A stretch of 64,000 nucleotides of DNA from positions 1-64,000 of the forward strand of contig CAUHAO010000003.1 of the NCBI GenBank assembly GCA_959604355.1, given 5' to 3'. This stretch comes from an uncultured Eubacteriales bacterium. GTDB lineage: Bacteria; Bacillota; Clostridia; Oscillospirales; UBA644. A model generated the notes under the pieces. It ran no database searches. It saw only the letters and a list, made by a program, of their open reading frames with translations, and was not told the origin of the DNA. The first letter of the stretch is position 1. Each line of letters begins with the position of its first letter. Position numbers and translations under genes: made by a program. Shown in pieces: positions 26,264 through 34,697 of the stretch.

Positions 26264-26372
26264 GCAGAGATTCTTGTTTCACAAGAATTGCGGGCGCTGC
26301 CCGCCGCGCGCTGCGCGTCTCTGCTCTATTGACGGCGTCGTAAAAATGCCCTTGCGAGCAAGCATTTTTACT
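26264..26372 (+). ncRNA. Structured repeat RNA, copy A (four-way junction plus terminator)
   Basis: GCAGAGA (26264-26270) pairs with TCTCTGC (26318-26324). Inside are three hairpins almost without linkers: TTCTTG/CAAGAA with loop TTTCA (26271-26287), GCGGGC/GCCCGC with loop GCT (26290-26304) and CGCGC/GCGCG with loop GCT (26305-26317). A GACGGCGTC segment follows, then a terminator: TAAAAATGC (26341-26349) with GCATTTTTA (26362-26370) around CTTGC-GA-GCAAG. With its own promoter this is a complete unit of about 105 bases. No function is known to me. Confidence 0.6.
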
Positions 26373-26374
26373 CC

Positions 26375-26383
26375 TGGTATAAT
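26375..26383 (+). promoter_or_regulatory. Extended -10 in front of repeat RNA copy B
   Basis: TGGTATAAT, an extended -10 box, lies four bases before copy B. No consensus -35 lies at the right distance, because the terminator of copy A occupies that place. Confidence 0.45.
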
Positions 26384-26386
26384 CTT

Positions 26387-26494
26387 CGAGAGATTCTTGT
26401 TTCACAAGAATTGCGGGCCTTGCCCGCCGCGCTGTGCGCGTCTCTGCTCTATTGACGGCGTCGTAAAAATGCCCTTGCGGGCAAGCACTTTTTT
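26387..26494 (+). ncRNA. Structured repeat RNA, copy B
   Basis: A direct repeat of copy A with the same stems and altered loops. Hairpin 1 is identical (26394-26410), hairpin 2 GCGGGC/GCCCGC has loop CTT (26413-26427), and hairpin 3 CGCGC/GCGCG has loop TGT (26428-26440). The closing stem is shorter (AGAGA with TCTCT). The terminator hairpin (26464-26494) has one mismatch but a longer T-run. Conserved stems with variable loops argue for selection on RNA shape. Confidence 0.6.
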
Positions 26495-26548
26495 CGCATA
26501 TTTTATAATAATATTGAGACAATGATCCCGAATTTCTTCCGTGACCGT

Positions 26549-26598
26549 GTTCAAAATAAAAAATGAGTCGGTTTTTTACGATTTATTTTGAACTTTTT
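26549..26598 (+). terminator. Terminator-like inverted repeat
   Basis: GTTCAAAATAAA (26549-26560) pairs with TTTATTTTGAAC (26582-26593), followed by TTTTT. It may catch read-through from the repeat RNAs. The rest of the gap to 26850 contains only a GCAGCGGGA hairpin near 26686-26715. Confidence 0.55.
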
Positions 26599-26850
26599 GT
26601 GAAGCGAGGGTAGATTTGCCTTTCTGCTTTTATATTATATTCAGAAAGACAAAACGTAAGAAAAACGGTCAAAATGGACGAAGGCAGCGGGATCACGGTT
26701 TCTGTGTCCCGCTGTCTGTGGCAGCAATTTCGAAATCCGGATCGGATGACGGATATTCAGATCATAATTCAGTTGCTGTGACTGTCGGAACGGTACGGGT
26801 AAAACCGAACGATCAGACAATTGTAAATTACGTTTTGCCGGAGATATGTA

Positions 26851-27351
26851 ATGCTTGATAAACAAGAAGAGGAATACATACGCATGATATATGCGGAGTA
26901 TTCCGATTACATAAAAAAACTTTGTTACGTCTGTTGCCGCGGTGAAGATTTTTATCTTGACTGCTTTCAGAATGTTTTTTGCGTATGTATGACCAACGTC
27001 GGCAAACTCATGCCGATGGAGGATATTCGTCCATGGCTGTGCCGCGTGGTCAAATGGGTATGTTGCGCCTCATACCAAAAGAAGAGAGCGTGCAAAGAGA
27101 AAGAGTTTTTATACGGAGATATTGATTTGACAGTGGGATATGAACCTGAAATGTGTTCAGGACTTGATATTGAAAAAGATATAACTCCGTATCTTACAAA
27201 AAAGCAAAAGAAACTGTTCGACCTTTATTTTTTGGAAGACAAGAGTCCTGCGGAAATAGCCGAAAGACTCGGCCTGAGACCTGATACAGTACATTCGGGC
27301 ATCGGGAAATTGAAAAAGAAATTGCGAACGATGCTTTCAAAGTACCGTTAA
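26851..27351 (+). CDS. ECF-like sigma-70 family RNA polymerase sigma factor
   Basis: The 166-residue protein has region 2 in the N-terminal half (DYIKKLCYVCCRGEDFYLDCFQNVF, then PWLCRVVKW) and region 4 at the end (LTKKQKKLFDLYFLEDKSPAEIAERLGLRPDTVHSGIGKLKKKLR). It is rich in Cys (about nine), unusual for a sigma factor of this size, so redox sensitivity is conceivable. GGAGATATGTA precedes the start. The next gene, 16 bases on, encodes a single-pass membrane protein, the typical place of an anti-sigma factor. Confidence 0.8.
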   Translation: MLDKQEEEYIRMIYAEYSDYIKKLCYVCCRGEDFYLDCFQNVFCVCMTNVGKLMPMEDIRPWLCRVVKWVCCASYQKKRACKEKEFLYGDIDLTVGYEPEMCSGLDIEKDITPYLTKKQKKLFDLYFLEDKSPAEIAERLGLRPDTVHSGIGKLKKKLRTMLSKYR

Positions 27352-27367
27352 GAAAAGAGGCGCCGTA

Positions 27368-28135
27368 ATGAAATACAATGAAGAATTCGAATCGCTTTTC
27401 AAAGAAATTGACAAAGAGCTTGAAAAAGCACCCGGAGATATGGATTGCGATAAGGTAGACAGTCTTCTGGAGACTGTTAATATCGACAATGAGGCTGTTG
27501 CTTCCGGAATGGAAGAGATAATACGCTTTTTCGGACAAAAACAACTCCAAAAAGCAAAGCGAAAAAGAAAAGCCGTGGGTTGGAGAAAGTTTATCGCCGT
27601 CACCGCGTGTGTTATCGCGATAGTTTTCGTTGGCACGATAGTTTCTTCTTATGCACTGGGAGTGAATATATTGGACGCTCCTCTCTTCGAATGGCCGAAA
27701 AGAACGATTTTGTTCTTGAAGGAGAAGGTGTTTTATAAAGAGGGAAACAGAGAAGTCTACAACGACGGAAAAAAGACACGGGAATACTCTTCTTATGATG
27801 AACTTTGTGAAAAAGAAAACATAAATATTCTTCGCCTTGAATGTTTACCAGACGGATATAAGCTGGATTCTATAAAAGTCTTTGGCTCGGAGTTTACATA
27901 TGATATTTTTATAGAAATATCTAATGAAAACGGAGAATCTATATCTTATTCGATATGGAAAAAAAGCAATGCCGAAGCGCTGCCCGACATTGAAGTTTTT
28001 CAAGGTAGGGAGATTTTTAAAGCAGAGATGGAAGGCTTGTGTCAAGTGTCATGGATTTACAATGACTGGTACTCAACCATTTCCGGAAAAGTTCCTATGG
28101 ATGTTTTGTTGCAAATACTTGCAGATGCCGATTAA
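27368..28135 (+). CDS. Membrane protein, probable anti-sigma partner (DUF4367-like)
   Basis: This 255-residue protein has a cytoplasmic head of about 70 residues, one membrane helix (about 76-97, FIAVTACVIAIVFVGTIVSS) and an extracytoplasmic domain. The outer domain has the LECLPDGYKLDSIKVFGSE pattern and an end (VPMDVLLQILADAD) like DUF4367 proteins, which sit next to ECF sigma genes in many Clostridia and resemble RsgI/anti-sigma proteins. Holding back the sigma factor encoded just upstream is the likely role; this is inferred from position and topology. Confidence 0.7.
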   Translation: MKYNEEFESLFKEIDKELEKAPGDMDCDKVDSLLETVNIDNEAVASGMEEIIRFFGQKQLQKAKRKRKAVGWRKFIAVTACVIAIVFVGTIVSSYALGVNILDAPLFEWPKRTILFLKEKVFYKEGNREVYNDGKKTREYSSYDELCEKENINILRLECLPDGYKLDSIKVFGSEFTYDIFIEISNENGESISYSIWKKSNAEALPDIEVFQGREIFKAEMEGLCQVSWIYNDWYSTISGKVPMDVLLQILADAD

Positions 28136-28154
28136 TATAACTGCAGTTTTACTT

Positions 28155-28194
28155 AAATAAATAAAGCCTGCGTTTCCGCAGGCTTTATTTATTT
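28155..28194 (+). terminator. Terminator of the sigma factor operon
   Basis: An 18-bp perfect stem (28155-28172 with 28177-28194) centred on AAAGCCTGCG tttc CGCAGGCTTT, flanked by A/T runs, so it could act in both directions. Confidence 0.85.
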
Positions 28195-28284
28195 GTGAAA
28201 GACTGCTCAGAGTACAGATGTTTTTATGTGAAAGCCCTAAAAGTGTACCATGGTCAGCCTGACAAACCGGGATTTATTGAGTTT

Positions 28285-29076
28285 TTATTGAATCGGTAAC
28301 TGAATCTCCGTAAGCCATTCATCGACGGAATCTTTATTCCAAATGCCATCGATATATCTTTCCCTTGCAATCCCGGCTATCTCATATCCGTTTTCCTCTG
28401 CGTACTCCATAATATAAGCATACGCCTCGCCAATTTCTTCATATGCACCTTTATGGTATATGCTCAGGACTTTTACAGCAGGGATTTTTCTGAATTTGAT
28501 TCTGTCGCTTTCTTTTCCAATCCGATCTACAGCTTCATTATGGCGAATCAGAATATCGTTCTCCTTGTGTTCTTCATCAAGATACTCGCAAAATTCATAT
28601 CCCGGTTCAACGCACTTAATCCCCGGATTGAGCTGCATACATTCTGCTCCAAGCTCCGGAATTATCTGCATCATATCAGAGAAAGAATGCACACGCATCT
28701 CCGTGTAATACACAATAGCCTCCGGAACTTCCTTAACGGTTACCTGATACTTCATTTCCTTGTCCTCCAAAATATGATTTATGATGGAAAGACGAACATC
28801 AATCTCCTGTTTCTTCGATTGCAAAGTCATGGCTTTTTCGGCAATTATGCTTTTGGCATCTGCGCCGCCGATTATGGCTTTAATCTCATCGATAGAAAAA
28901 TCCAGTTGCCTGTAAGCCTTAATAGTTGCCGCAGTTATTAGTTGGCCGGTTTCATAAAAGCGATACCCCGTCCACTTGTCTGTGGAAGCAGGTATAAGAA
29001 GCCCTTCTTTTTCATAAAAACGAAGAGCCTTGACTGTTATATGTGATAACTTTGAAAAATCGCCGATTTTGAGCAT
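28285..29076 (-). CDS. MerR family regulator with GyrI-like effector domain (BmrR/BltR type)
   Basis: The 263-residue activator has an N-terminal MerR winged helix (MLKIGDFSKLSHITVKALRFYEKEGLL), a coiled-coil dimerisation helix (about 80-115) and a C-terminal GyrI/BmrR-type drug-binding domain (VKEVPEAIVYYTEMRV, then FRKIPAVKVLSIYHKGAYEEIGEAYAYIMEYA). An upstream in-frame extension to 29136 is excluded by the promoter and by the AGGAGG site before 29076. It probably senses lipophilic cations and activates its own promoter. No efflux pump gene is adjacent, so its other targets lie elsewhere. Confidence 0.88.
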   Translation of the reverse strand: MLKIGDFSKLSHITVKALRFYEKEGLLIPASTDKWTGYRFYETGQLITAATIKAYRQLDFSIDEIKAIIGGADAKSIIAEKAMTLQSKKQEIDVRLSIINHILEDKEMKYQVTVKEVPEAIVYYTEMRVHSFSDMMQIIPELGAECMQLNPGIKCVEPGYEFCEYLDEEHKENDILIRHNEAVDRIGKESDRIKFRKIPAVKVLSIYHKGAYEEIGEAYAYIMEYAEENGYEIAGIARERYIDGIWNKDSVDEWLTEIQLPIQ

Positions 29077-29105
29077 TTGAAGTTCCTCCTGCCGTTCACA
29101 GTCAC

Positions 29106-29136
29106 ATTTTAAGTCATCCCTTAAGGGGAGAGTCAA
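29106..29136 (-). promoter_or_regulatory. MerR-type promoter with 19-base spacer and dyad
   Basis: On the minus strand TTGACT (29136-29131), a 19-base spacer and TAAAAT (29111-29106). The overlong spacer holds the palindrome CCCTTAAGGG, the hallmark of promoters twisted into shape by MerR/BmrR activators. This implies autoregulation. Confidence 0.8.
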
Positions 29137-29982
29137 GAGGGAAAATGAAAAACTTCTGTAAATTTTGATTTATTAATCTTTATTATAGCATATTTTCATG
29201 TTTTTTCAAGTATCTGTCACCGGTTCAATCTCAAAAGCCATCAATATTCGGTCTGATTAATATGCCGAAAAGAAGCTGCAAGAGTGGCTCAAATCCTGCC
29301 GCCATTAGAACTTACGACATTTTGCAGAGCAAAGAAACCTGAAGAGTACATCACCAGCCGTTTTGACTGTTTTTTGCTTTGCAAAGAAAAAACCGGACTT
29401 CGCAAATGCACCTGTCCGAATATCCGCGTTTCTGTTCGAAATCAATGTATTTTCGTCTAAAATGAAAGAAAAACCCGCTCTTGCCTCGGTAGACAGAAGG
29501 GTTCTATTTTATGTCGGAGGGTGTGGGGCTTTTGCCACGTGGGATTGCTCTCAAACGGTTCTTAAGATTTTTTGCCGCTTCGGATTTCGCCGCAGAATAA
29601 CGGAGAATAAATGACGCTGAAATCTCGGGCGTGACAAGGCTTTTCGGCATTCTTTTGTTCGAGCCGCGAAAAAACCATTTCCGCATAATTCCGCAATAGG
29701 CACTTGAAACTTGTAAGATTTTATGATATACTGTATTTTGCAGAGTTATGACTATCGGAGAATCAAAAAATATAGGACAATATGGAAATTTCGGAGCGGT
29801 GATTCTCCGACAAGGAAATGTGCGTCTATACAAAACTGTCTGATAAGAATCCGAGGAGATGGAAAGAAATGAGCTTTTCTCCGTTCGAGGAAGAACTGAA
29901 AACAGAGCATCTAATGAGGATTTGATATATTGAATATTTAACAAACATTAAAAAGAAAGCCACAGTAGGGGAGGATTTTGAA
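29137..29982. other. Gene-poor spacer upstream of the amidohydrolase gene
   Basis: Nothing convincing is encoded here. The open frames at 29363-29614 (+) and 29504-29944 (-) lack ribosome sites and family resemblance. A promoter-like TTGAAA (29704-29709), 17 bases, TATACT (29727-29732) may serve the amidohydrolase. A closely similar sequence recurs at 31371-31406 on the other side of that gene. Confidence 0.45.
29704..29732 (+). promoter_or_regulatory. Probable promoter of the amidohydrolase gene
   Basis: TTGAAA, 17-base spacer, TATACT, 250 bases before the start codon. The stretch TTGTAAGATTTTATGATATA around it is repeated with few changes at 31378. Confidence 0.5.
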
Positions 29983-31194
29983 ATGGAAATCGATGCTAAC
30001 ACGATGTTGAATGCGGCAGTGGCAATCCGGTCGGAACTCATCGCGGACCGAAGAGAACTGCACCAAAACCCGGAAGTGGGCGCCTGTCTGCCGCAAACCA
30101 AAGAATATGTGAAAAAGCGTCTCACCGAAATGGGATACGAGCCGGTTGAAATCTGTGAAAGCGGCATTGTTGCAACCGTTACCGGCGAAGACACCGGCAG
30201 ATGCATTCTGCTCCGTGCAGACATGGACGGACTTTCCTCAGAGGAGAAAACAGGGCTTTCCTTCAGGGCAAATAACGGGAAAATGCATGCCTGCGGTCAT
30301 GATATGCATACGGCAATGCTGCTCGGTGCCGCCAGGCTTCTGAAAGAATACCAACACGAGTTGAAAGGTACCGTCAAGCTGATATTTCAGCCCGACGAGG
30401 AGGGGTTTACCGGTGCAAAGGCAATGCTCCGGGCGGGAGCTCTTAAAAATCCGGAGCCCCAAGCGGGACTTGCGCTCCATGTGCATTCCGGCACACCGTC
30501 GGGGCTGATTATGTGCGGAAGAGGAACCTTCATGGCAGGATGTACACTCTTCCGTGTCACGGTGAATGGTGTGGGATGCCACGGTGCGATGCCCGAAACC
30601 GGTATTGATCCCATTATGATTGCTGCGCATATTGCGCTTGCAATTGAGGAAATCAAAACAAGAGAAATACCGGCAAAAAGTCCCGCAGTTGTGACGATCG
30701 GCAAATTTGACGGCGGAACTGCACCGAATATTATTCCGCAGCAGGCCGTGATAGAAGGAACCATTCGCACGTTTGACCGCGCACTCTCGGAAACCATCTT
30801 TCAAAGAATTGCGGCAATCTCAAGGAGTATTGCTGAAGCATTCCGCGGCTCGGCATCGGTGGAGGAAATGTCATCTGCGCCTCCGCTCCTGAACGATCCC
30901 GACCTCGTCAACCGCATGGCAGGGTATGCGAAAAAACTATTTGGAGAAAATGCTGTTTATCTGACCGATGAAGGAGGTATGGGCTCGGAAGATTTTGCGT
31001 CCTATACCTATGAATTGCCCTCTGCATACCTTTTAATCGGCGCCGGGACAAAAGCTGAAAATCCGCTCTTCGGTGAACCGATGCACAATGAGCAGGTGGT
31101 GTTCAACGAAGAAATCCTGCATAAAGGTGCCGCACTTCACGCCTACTGCGCACTCCGCTGGCTGAACGACGGGGAGAATCCCGACGGCAGGTGA
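29983..31194 (+). CDS. M20 family amidohydrolase (N-acyl-amino-acid/hippurate hydrolase type)
   Basis: This 403-residue cytoplasmic metallohydrolase removes acyl groups from N-acyl amino acids. The metal-binding motifs are present: ACGHDMHTAMLLGAA near residue 103, QPDEEG near 139 with the catalytic Glu pair, HVHSG near 164, and GSEDFASY near 335. The dimerisation lid domain is inserted at about 185-295. GGGGAGG precedes the start at good spacing. It stands alone in a gene-poor neighbourhood. The exact substrate is not readable from sequence. Confidence 0.92.
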   Translation: MEIDANTMLNAAVAIRSELIADRRELHQNPEVGACLPQTKEYVKKRLTEMGYEPVEICESGIVATVTGEDTGRCILLRADMDGLSSEEKTGLSFRANNGKMHACGHDMHTAMLLGAARLLKEYQHELKGTVKLIFQPDEEGFTGAKAMLRAGALKNPEPQAGLALHVHSGTPSGLIMCGRGTFMAGCTLFRVTVNGVGCHGAMPETGIDPIMIAAHIALAIEEIKTREIPAKSPAVVTIGKFDGGTAPNIIPQQAVIEGTIRTFDRALSETIFQRIAAISRSIAEAFRGSASVEEMSSAPPLLNDPDLVNRMAGYAKKLFGENAVYLTDEGGMGSEDFASYTYELPSAYLLIGAGTKAENPLFGEPMHNEQVVFNEEILHKGAALHAYCALRWLNDGENPDGR

Positions 31195-31226
31195 GTCTCG
31201 TACTCTTGCTTTTCCGGCAGTCGCGT

Positions 31227-31255
31227 TTGAAATTTTACAATCTTACGGGTATAAT
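31227..31255 (+). promoter_or_regulatory. Orphan promoter
   Basis: TTGAAA (31227-31232), 17 bases, TATAAT (31250-31255). No gene follows for over 1 kb; a small RNA or a relic. Confidence 0.45.
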
Positions 31256-31377
31256 GCAAGACGCCTTATTAAATTATACCCAAAAGGAAGATTGAATTAT
31301 TAACCTTTTCTGTTATACCCGGTAGGCTCTTATTTCTTTTTGCTTTTCCGCAAAGTTCCGCCGTAAACGTTTGAAAT

Positions 31378-31406
31378 TTGTCAGATTTTATGATATGCTT
31401 TATAAT
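31378..31406 (+). promoter_or_regulatory. Orphan promoter, similar to the one at 29704
   Basis: TTGTCA (31378-31383), 17 bases, TATAAT (31401-31406). It is embedded in a stretch of about 38 bases that matches 29704-29741 at most positions. Confidence 0.45.
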
Positions 31407-31888
31407 GAAAAAGGTTTACCCGACCACAAGGTCGGCAGGGCCGGAGGAATATACCGATTGAAGCTTGCGAGTGGATTAAAAGCGGAAGGATAAATCTACA
31501 CACCGTTCAAATTAGAATATAAAAACTAAAAATGTTAACATTGCTGTTGAGACAAACAAATTGCTGCTTTTAGGAGTGTATGCGCGTTATCCTCCAAAAG
31601 TATAATAGCTGCAAGGTTTTTTCTTGCGGCTGATAATGCGGTTATCAGATGCGATTTGGAGGAGCGTGTGGGGGGGCTTGCGGCGCTCGACTCGCCTTGG
31701 TCGCTTGCGGTCACAACTCTCGTTTGCGGTGCAAAAAAATCCCGGTCACGGTGTGCCCTTATTTTTTGACCGCGGCATACTTACCGTCTCGCTTCATCCG
31801 CCCCGGCGGCGCTTTGCTGTTTCTGTCCAGATTGTTGCTCTGTACCGCGCGCCTTCTAATCCCATGCTAAACCTGTTTGTATGAAAAA

Positions 31889-31917
31889 ATAAAGTCCACA
31901 CAAAATGTGGACTTTAT
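31889..31917 (-). terminator. Original terminator of the tRNA-Ser gene, displaced by the element
   Basis: ATAAAGTCCACA (31889-31900) pairs with TGTGGACTTTAT (31906-31917). On the minus strand it is followed by ATTTTTTC. It lies five bases beyond the displaced tRNA 3' segment, where the terminator of an uninterrupted tRNA-Ser gene would be. Confidence 0.75.
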
Positions 31918-31921
31918 CCTT

Positions 31922-31978
31922 TTGGCGGAGAGGAAGGGATTCGAACCCTTGTGGGGTTGCCCCCAAACGGTTTTCAAG
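31922..31978 (-). repeat. Distal attachment site: displaced tRNA-Ser 3' segment
   Basis: 57 bases identical to 52154-52210, from one base past the encoded CCA to the anticodon loop. The 5' part of a tRNA is absent, so it is not a functional gene. Confidence 0.92.
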
Positions 31979-32432
31979 GCACAATAACCATGCGGAAATT
32001 AAGGGATTTTAGAAGACGATAACAGAAGATAAAAGAAGCTGAAAACCCAGTATTTACAAGGGTTTTCGGCTCTTTTTTGGTTCGAACCTAAAAATCCCTT
32101 ACGCCATAAGGCATATCGATTTCTAAAAGAATTTCTAAAAAATTTTTAGAAATATTTTTAGAAATGCACCCCCGTTTGTGTGGTTCCTGTAGCCGTGTTT
32201 GTCGCGGTCGTTCCCTGTCACAGCACTTCACGGCGCAAATATTTCACCGCTGTAATCAAAGAGTGCCGCTCCGCCAAAGCCGGATTGATAACTTGGATTT
32301 ATTATAACTCAAAACAACGGAGATTGCAAATGAAGAATATTTTATCATTCGTCCAATGTGTTTTTAATTATGTCTGACACGCGTCTTCTCGTGTTCACAA
32401 AACTCCCAGTGCAAAATCTTTTCAAAATCCTA
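31979..32432. other. Left end of the mobile element, non-coding
   Basis: It contains a plus-strand terminator (32038-32078: GCTGAAAACCC with GGGTTTTCGGC, then CTTTTTT) and a cluster of four short repeats at 32119-32165, two ATTTCTAAAA and then two inverted TTTTTAGAAAT. The cluster could be arm-type binding sites for the integrase or excisionase. No gene is seen. Confidence 0.5.
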
Positions 32433-32461
32433 TTGACAAAATCAGGAAAATATGTTATCAT
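32433..32461 (+). promoter_or_regulatory. Promoter of the restriction-modification operon
   Basis: TTGACA (32433-32438), 17 bases, TATCAT (32456-32461), 81 bases before the first gene. Confidence 0.7.
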
Positions 32462-32542
32462 ATGATAAAAGGAGTCGAGACTCCATTTATTTTGGGCAAA
32501 TATAATCACAAATTTACCAGGACAAATATTTTAGGAGAGCAT

Positions 32543-33163
32543 ATGACAATTGGTGAAGTTGCGGTTGTCCGAACAGGCCTTGTTACCGCAAGAAAAAAGA
32601 AAGATGCATCTTCCTTGCGATCATTTGATTATCGGCTTTTGAATCTAAAATGTATCGCAAATGAAGGTTATATTGAAAAAGCTTATATTGAACCATACGA
32701 ATTATCGGAAGAGTTGAAAGAGGGCTACCTGACTCGGATGGGAGATATTCTTATCAGACTAAGCGCCCCCTATACAGTAGTCATGATTGATCAACCGGAT
32801 TTGTGCGGAATTGTCATCCCCTCCCACTTCGCAATCATTCGTGTTGATAAACGTTACGCAGTGCCAGAATATGTGTTTTGGTCGTTGCGACGTGACAAGA
32901 ACAGAATAACGATGATGCAAAACAGTAGCGGAAGTACTGCTTTTGGGACAATCAGTTCGGGGCTGATCGCCTCGCTGTCGATCACACTTTTACCCATACA
33001 AGAGCAGAAGATAGTTGGTGATCTGATGATTCTTTCGGAGCGCGAGCAAGAGTTAATGCAAATGCTTGCCACAGAAAAGAAAAAATATAACACCCTGCTT
33101 TTGAACCAAATCTACGATAATATGAAAAGAGGTAATATAAATGACAACCAAACAAAACATTGA
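32543..33163 (+). CDS. Half-size type I restriction specificity protein (one target-recognition domain)
   Basis: This 206-residue HsdS-like protein has a single target-recognition domain (about 1-150) and one conserved helical region (LLPIQEQKIVGDLMILSEREQELMQML). Full HsdS proteins have two of each. Half-S proteins can work as dimers and then read a palindromic target. The start at 32543 has AGGAGAGC upstream; the frame extending to 32462 runs into the promoter. It overlaps hsdM by 23 bases. A full-length hsdS exists at 36311, so the locus can offer two alternative specificities. Confidence 0.75.
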   Translation: MTIGEVAVVRTGLVTARKKKDASSLRSFDYRLLNLKCIANEGYIEKAYIEPYELSEELKEGYLTRMGDILIRLSAPYTVVMIDQPDLCGIVIPSHFAIIRVDKRYAVPEYVFWSLRRDKNRITMMQNSSGSTAFGTISSGLIASLSITLLPIQEQKIVGDLMILSEREQELMQMLATEKKKYNTLLLNQIYDNMKRGNINDNQTKH

Positions 33164-34697
33164 AAAAGTACTTTGGAACGCATGCGACAGCTTCCGCGGA
33201 AAAATTGACAGCTCACGATATAAGGATTATATCCTTTCAATGCTTTTTGTGAAATATCTGAGCGATGTATACGCATACACTCGCAAGAAATACAGTGAAC
33301 AGTATGACGGAAACGAGGAACGTATTGCCCGTGCGATGAGCCGTGAGCGTTTTGTCATGGACGAAACCTCAACCTTTGATTACCTCTACAAAAACAGAAA
33401 CGATACGGCTATCGGTGAAAAAATCAATATCGCTCTTGCGAATATTGAAAAAAACAACAGCGCTAAGTTACATAACGTGTTCCGGGCCATTGATTTCAAC
33501 TCTACCGTTGATTTCGGTGAGGTTAAAGAGAAGAATGCAATTCTCAAAAATCTTCTCGAGGATTTCAAGGACCTTGACCTCTCCCCGGATCAGCTCGACA
33601 ATGCAGACATCATCGGAGATGCCTACGAATACATGATTGCTAACTTTGCATCCGATGCGGGAAAGAAGGGCGGCGAGTTCTACACCCCAAGTATGGTTTC
33701 TGAGCTGGTTGCAAGATTGATTGCACCTAAAGAAAATGATCGTATCTACGATGCAACCTGCGGAAGCGGCGGTCTTCTTCTCAAAGCGTACAAGCAGGTA
33801 AAGAGCCGGAAAGTGGCGCTTTACGGGCAGGAGCAGAATATGCAGACATGGGCGCTCTGCCGCATGAATATGTTTTTGCACAATGTAGACGACGCAACTA
33901 TTTGGCAAGGCGATACGCTTTCCAACCCCGGAAACATCAAGGACGATAAGTTGATGAAATTCCAGTGTATTTGTGCGAACCCACCATTCTCGCTTGACAA
34001 ATGGGACAGCGGATTTCTCTCGGGTGCGGTGGACGAAAAAGGCAAGCCCAAGGAAAAGATGTCTGCGGAACTTGATCCGTTCAGGCGCTTCGATTGGGGC
34101 ATCCCGCCCACATCCAAAGGCGATTACGCATTCGTCATGCATATGCTGCACAGCCTGGACGATGCCACGGGACGCATGGGCATCATTCTCCCTCACGGTG
34201 TACTCTTCCGCGGTGCAGGCGAAGGAAAAATTCGCCGCACCATTATCGAGAGCTTTAACTTTCTTGATGCTGTCATCGGGCTTCCCGCAAACCTGTTCTA
34301 CGGTGCAGGTATTCCCGCCTGTATTCTGATTTTCCGCAAGGATCGCGGAACGAATAACAAGGTTCTCTTTGTGGATGCAAGTGGCGAAGGACACTATGAA
34401 AAAGGCAAGAATCAGAACATTCTGCGTGAGTGCGATGTTAAGAAGATCGTTGACACCTATGTTCAGTATAAAACCGATATTCATTATGCGGACGAGCCCA
34501 AGTTCAGCCATGTGGCTACCCTTGAGGAGATCGCCGAAAACGATTACAATCTTAATATCCCACGCTATGTCGATACTTTTGAGGAAGAAGAATTGATCGA
34601 CATCGACGAGGTGAAACAGAATATCGCCAACATCGAGGCAGAGCTTGCCGAGGTGCAGGCGCAGATGAAGAAGTATATGGAGGAGCTTGGGTTATGA
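33141..34697 (+). CDS. hsdM: Type I restriction-modification methyltransferase subunit
   Basis: The 518-residue N6-adenine methyltransferase has an N-terminal HsdM_N domain (about 1-160), the SAM-binding motif DATCGSGGLLLKAYKQ near residue 206 and the catalytic NPPFSLDKWD near 278. The C-terminal end is a coiled coil (IANIEAELAEVQAQMKKYMEEL) that would dock on HsdS. It is complete in length. Together with HsdS it methylates the recognition site; with HsdR it restricts unmethylated DNA. Its stop overlaps the RhuM-like gene start (ATGA). Confidence 0.95.
   Translation: MTTKQNIEKVLWNACDSFRGKIDSSRYKDYILSMLFVKYLSDVYAYTRKKYSEQYDGNEERIARAMSRERFVMDETSTFDYLYKNRNDTAIGEKINIALANIEKNNSAKLHNVFRAIDFNSTVDFGEVKEKNAILKNLLEDFKDLDLSPDQLDNADIIGDAYEYMIANFASDAGKKGGEFYTPSMVSELVARLIAPKENDRIYDATCGSGGLLLKAYKQVKSRKVALYGQEQNMQTWALCRMNMFLHNVDDATIWQGDTLSNPGNIKDDKLMKFQCICANPPFSLDKWDSGFLSGAVDEKGKPKEKMSAELDPFRRFDWGIPPTSKGDYAFVMHMLHSLDDATGRMGIILPHGVLFRGAGEGKIRRTIIESFNFLDAVIGLPANLFYGAGIPACILIFRKDRGTNNKVLFVDASGEGHYEKGKNQNILRECDVKKIVDTYVQYKTDIHYADEPKFSHVATLEEIAENDYNLNIPRYVDTFEEEELIDIDEVKQNIANIEAELAEVQAQMKKYMEELGL

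Larger units (their letters stand above)
31195..31888. other. Gene-poor region next to the integration site
   Basis: It has two promoter-like sites without a recognisable gene behind them: 31227-31255 (TTGAAA, 17, TATAAT) and 31378-31406 (TTGTCA, 17, TATAAT). Small hairpins lie at 31420-31435 (CCGACC/GGTCGG) and near 31613-31635. The open frames at 31624-31884 are of odd composition and resemble no known protein. It may be the remains of decayed genes. Confidence 0.4.

Noticed and set aside
26166..26525. Cys/Arg-rich open frames on both strands across the repeat RNAs
   Set aside because: They repeat internally because the DNA repeats, have no ribosome sites, and the stem-preserving changes between copies favour an RNA product.
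31922..31978. A second functional tRNA-Ser
   Set aside because: Only the 3' portion (57 of 89 bases plus none of the 5' half) is present; it is an attachment-site remnant.
33468..34511. 347-codon minus-strand open frame
   Set aside because: It is the shadow of hsdM, whose plus-strand motifs are complete.
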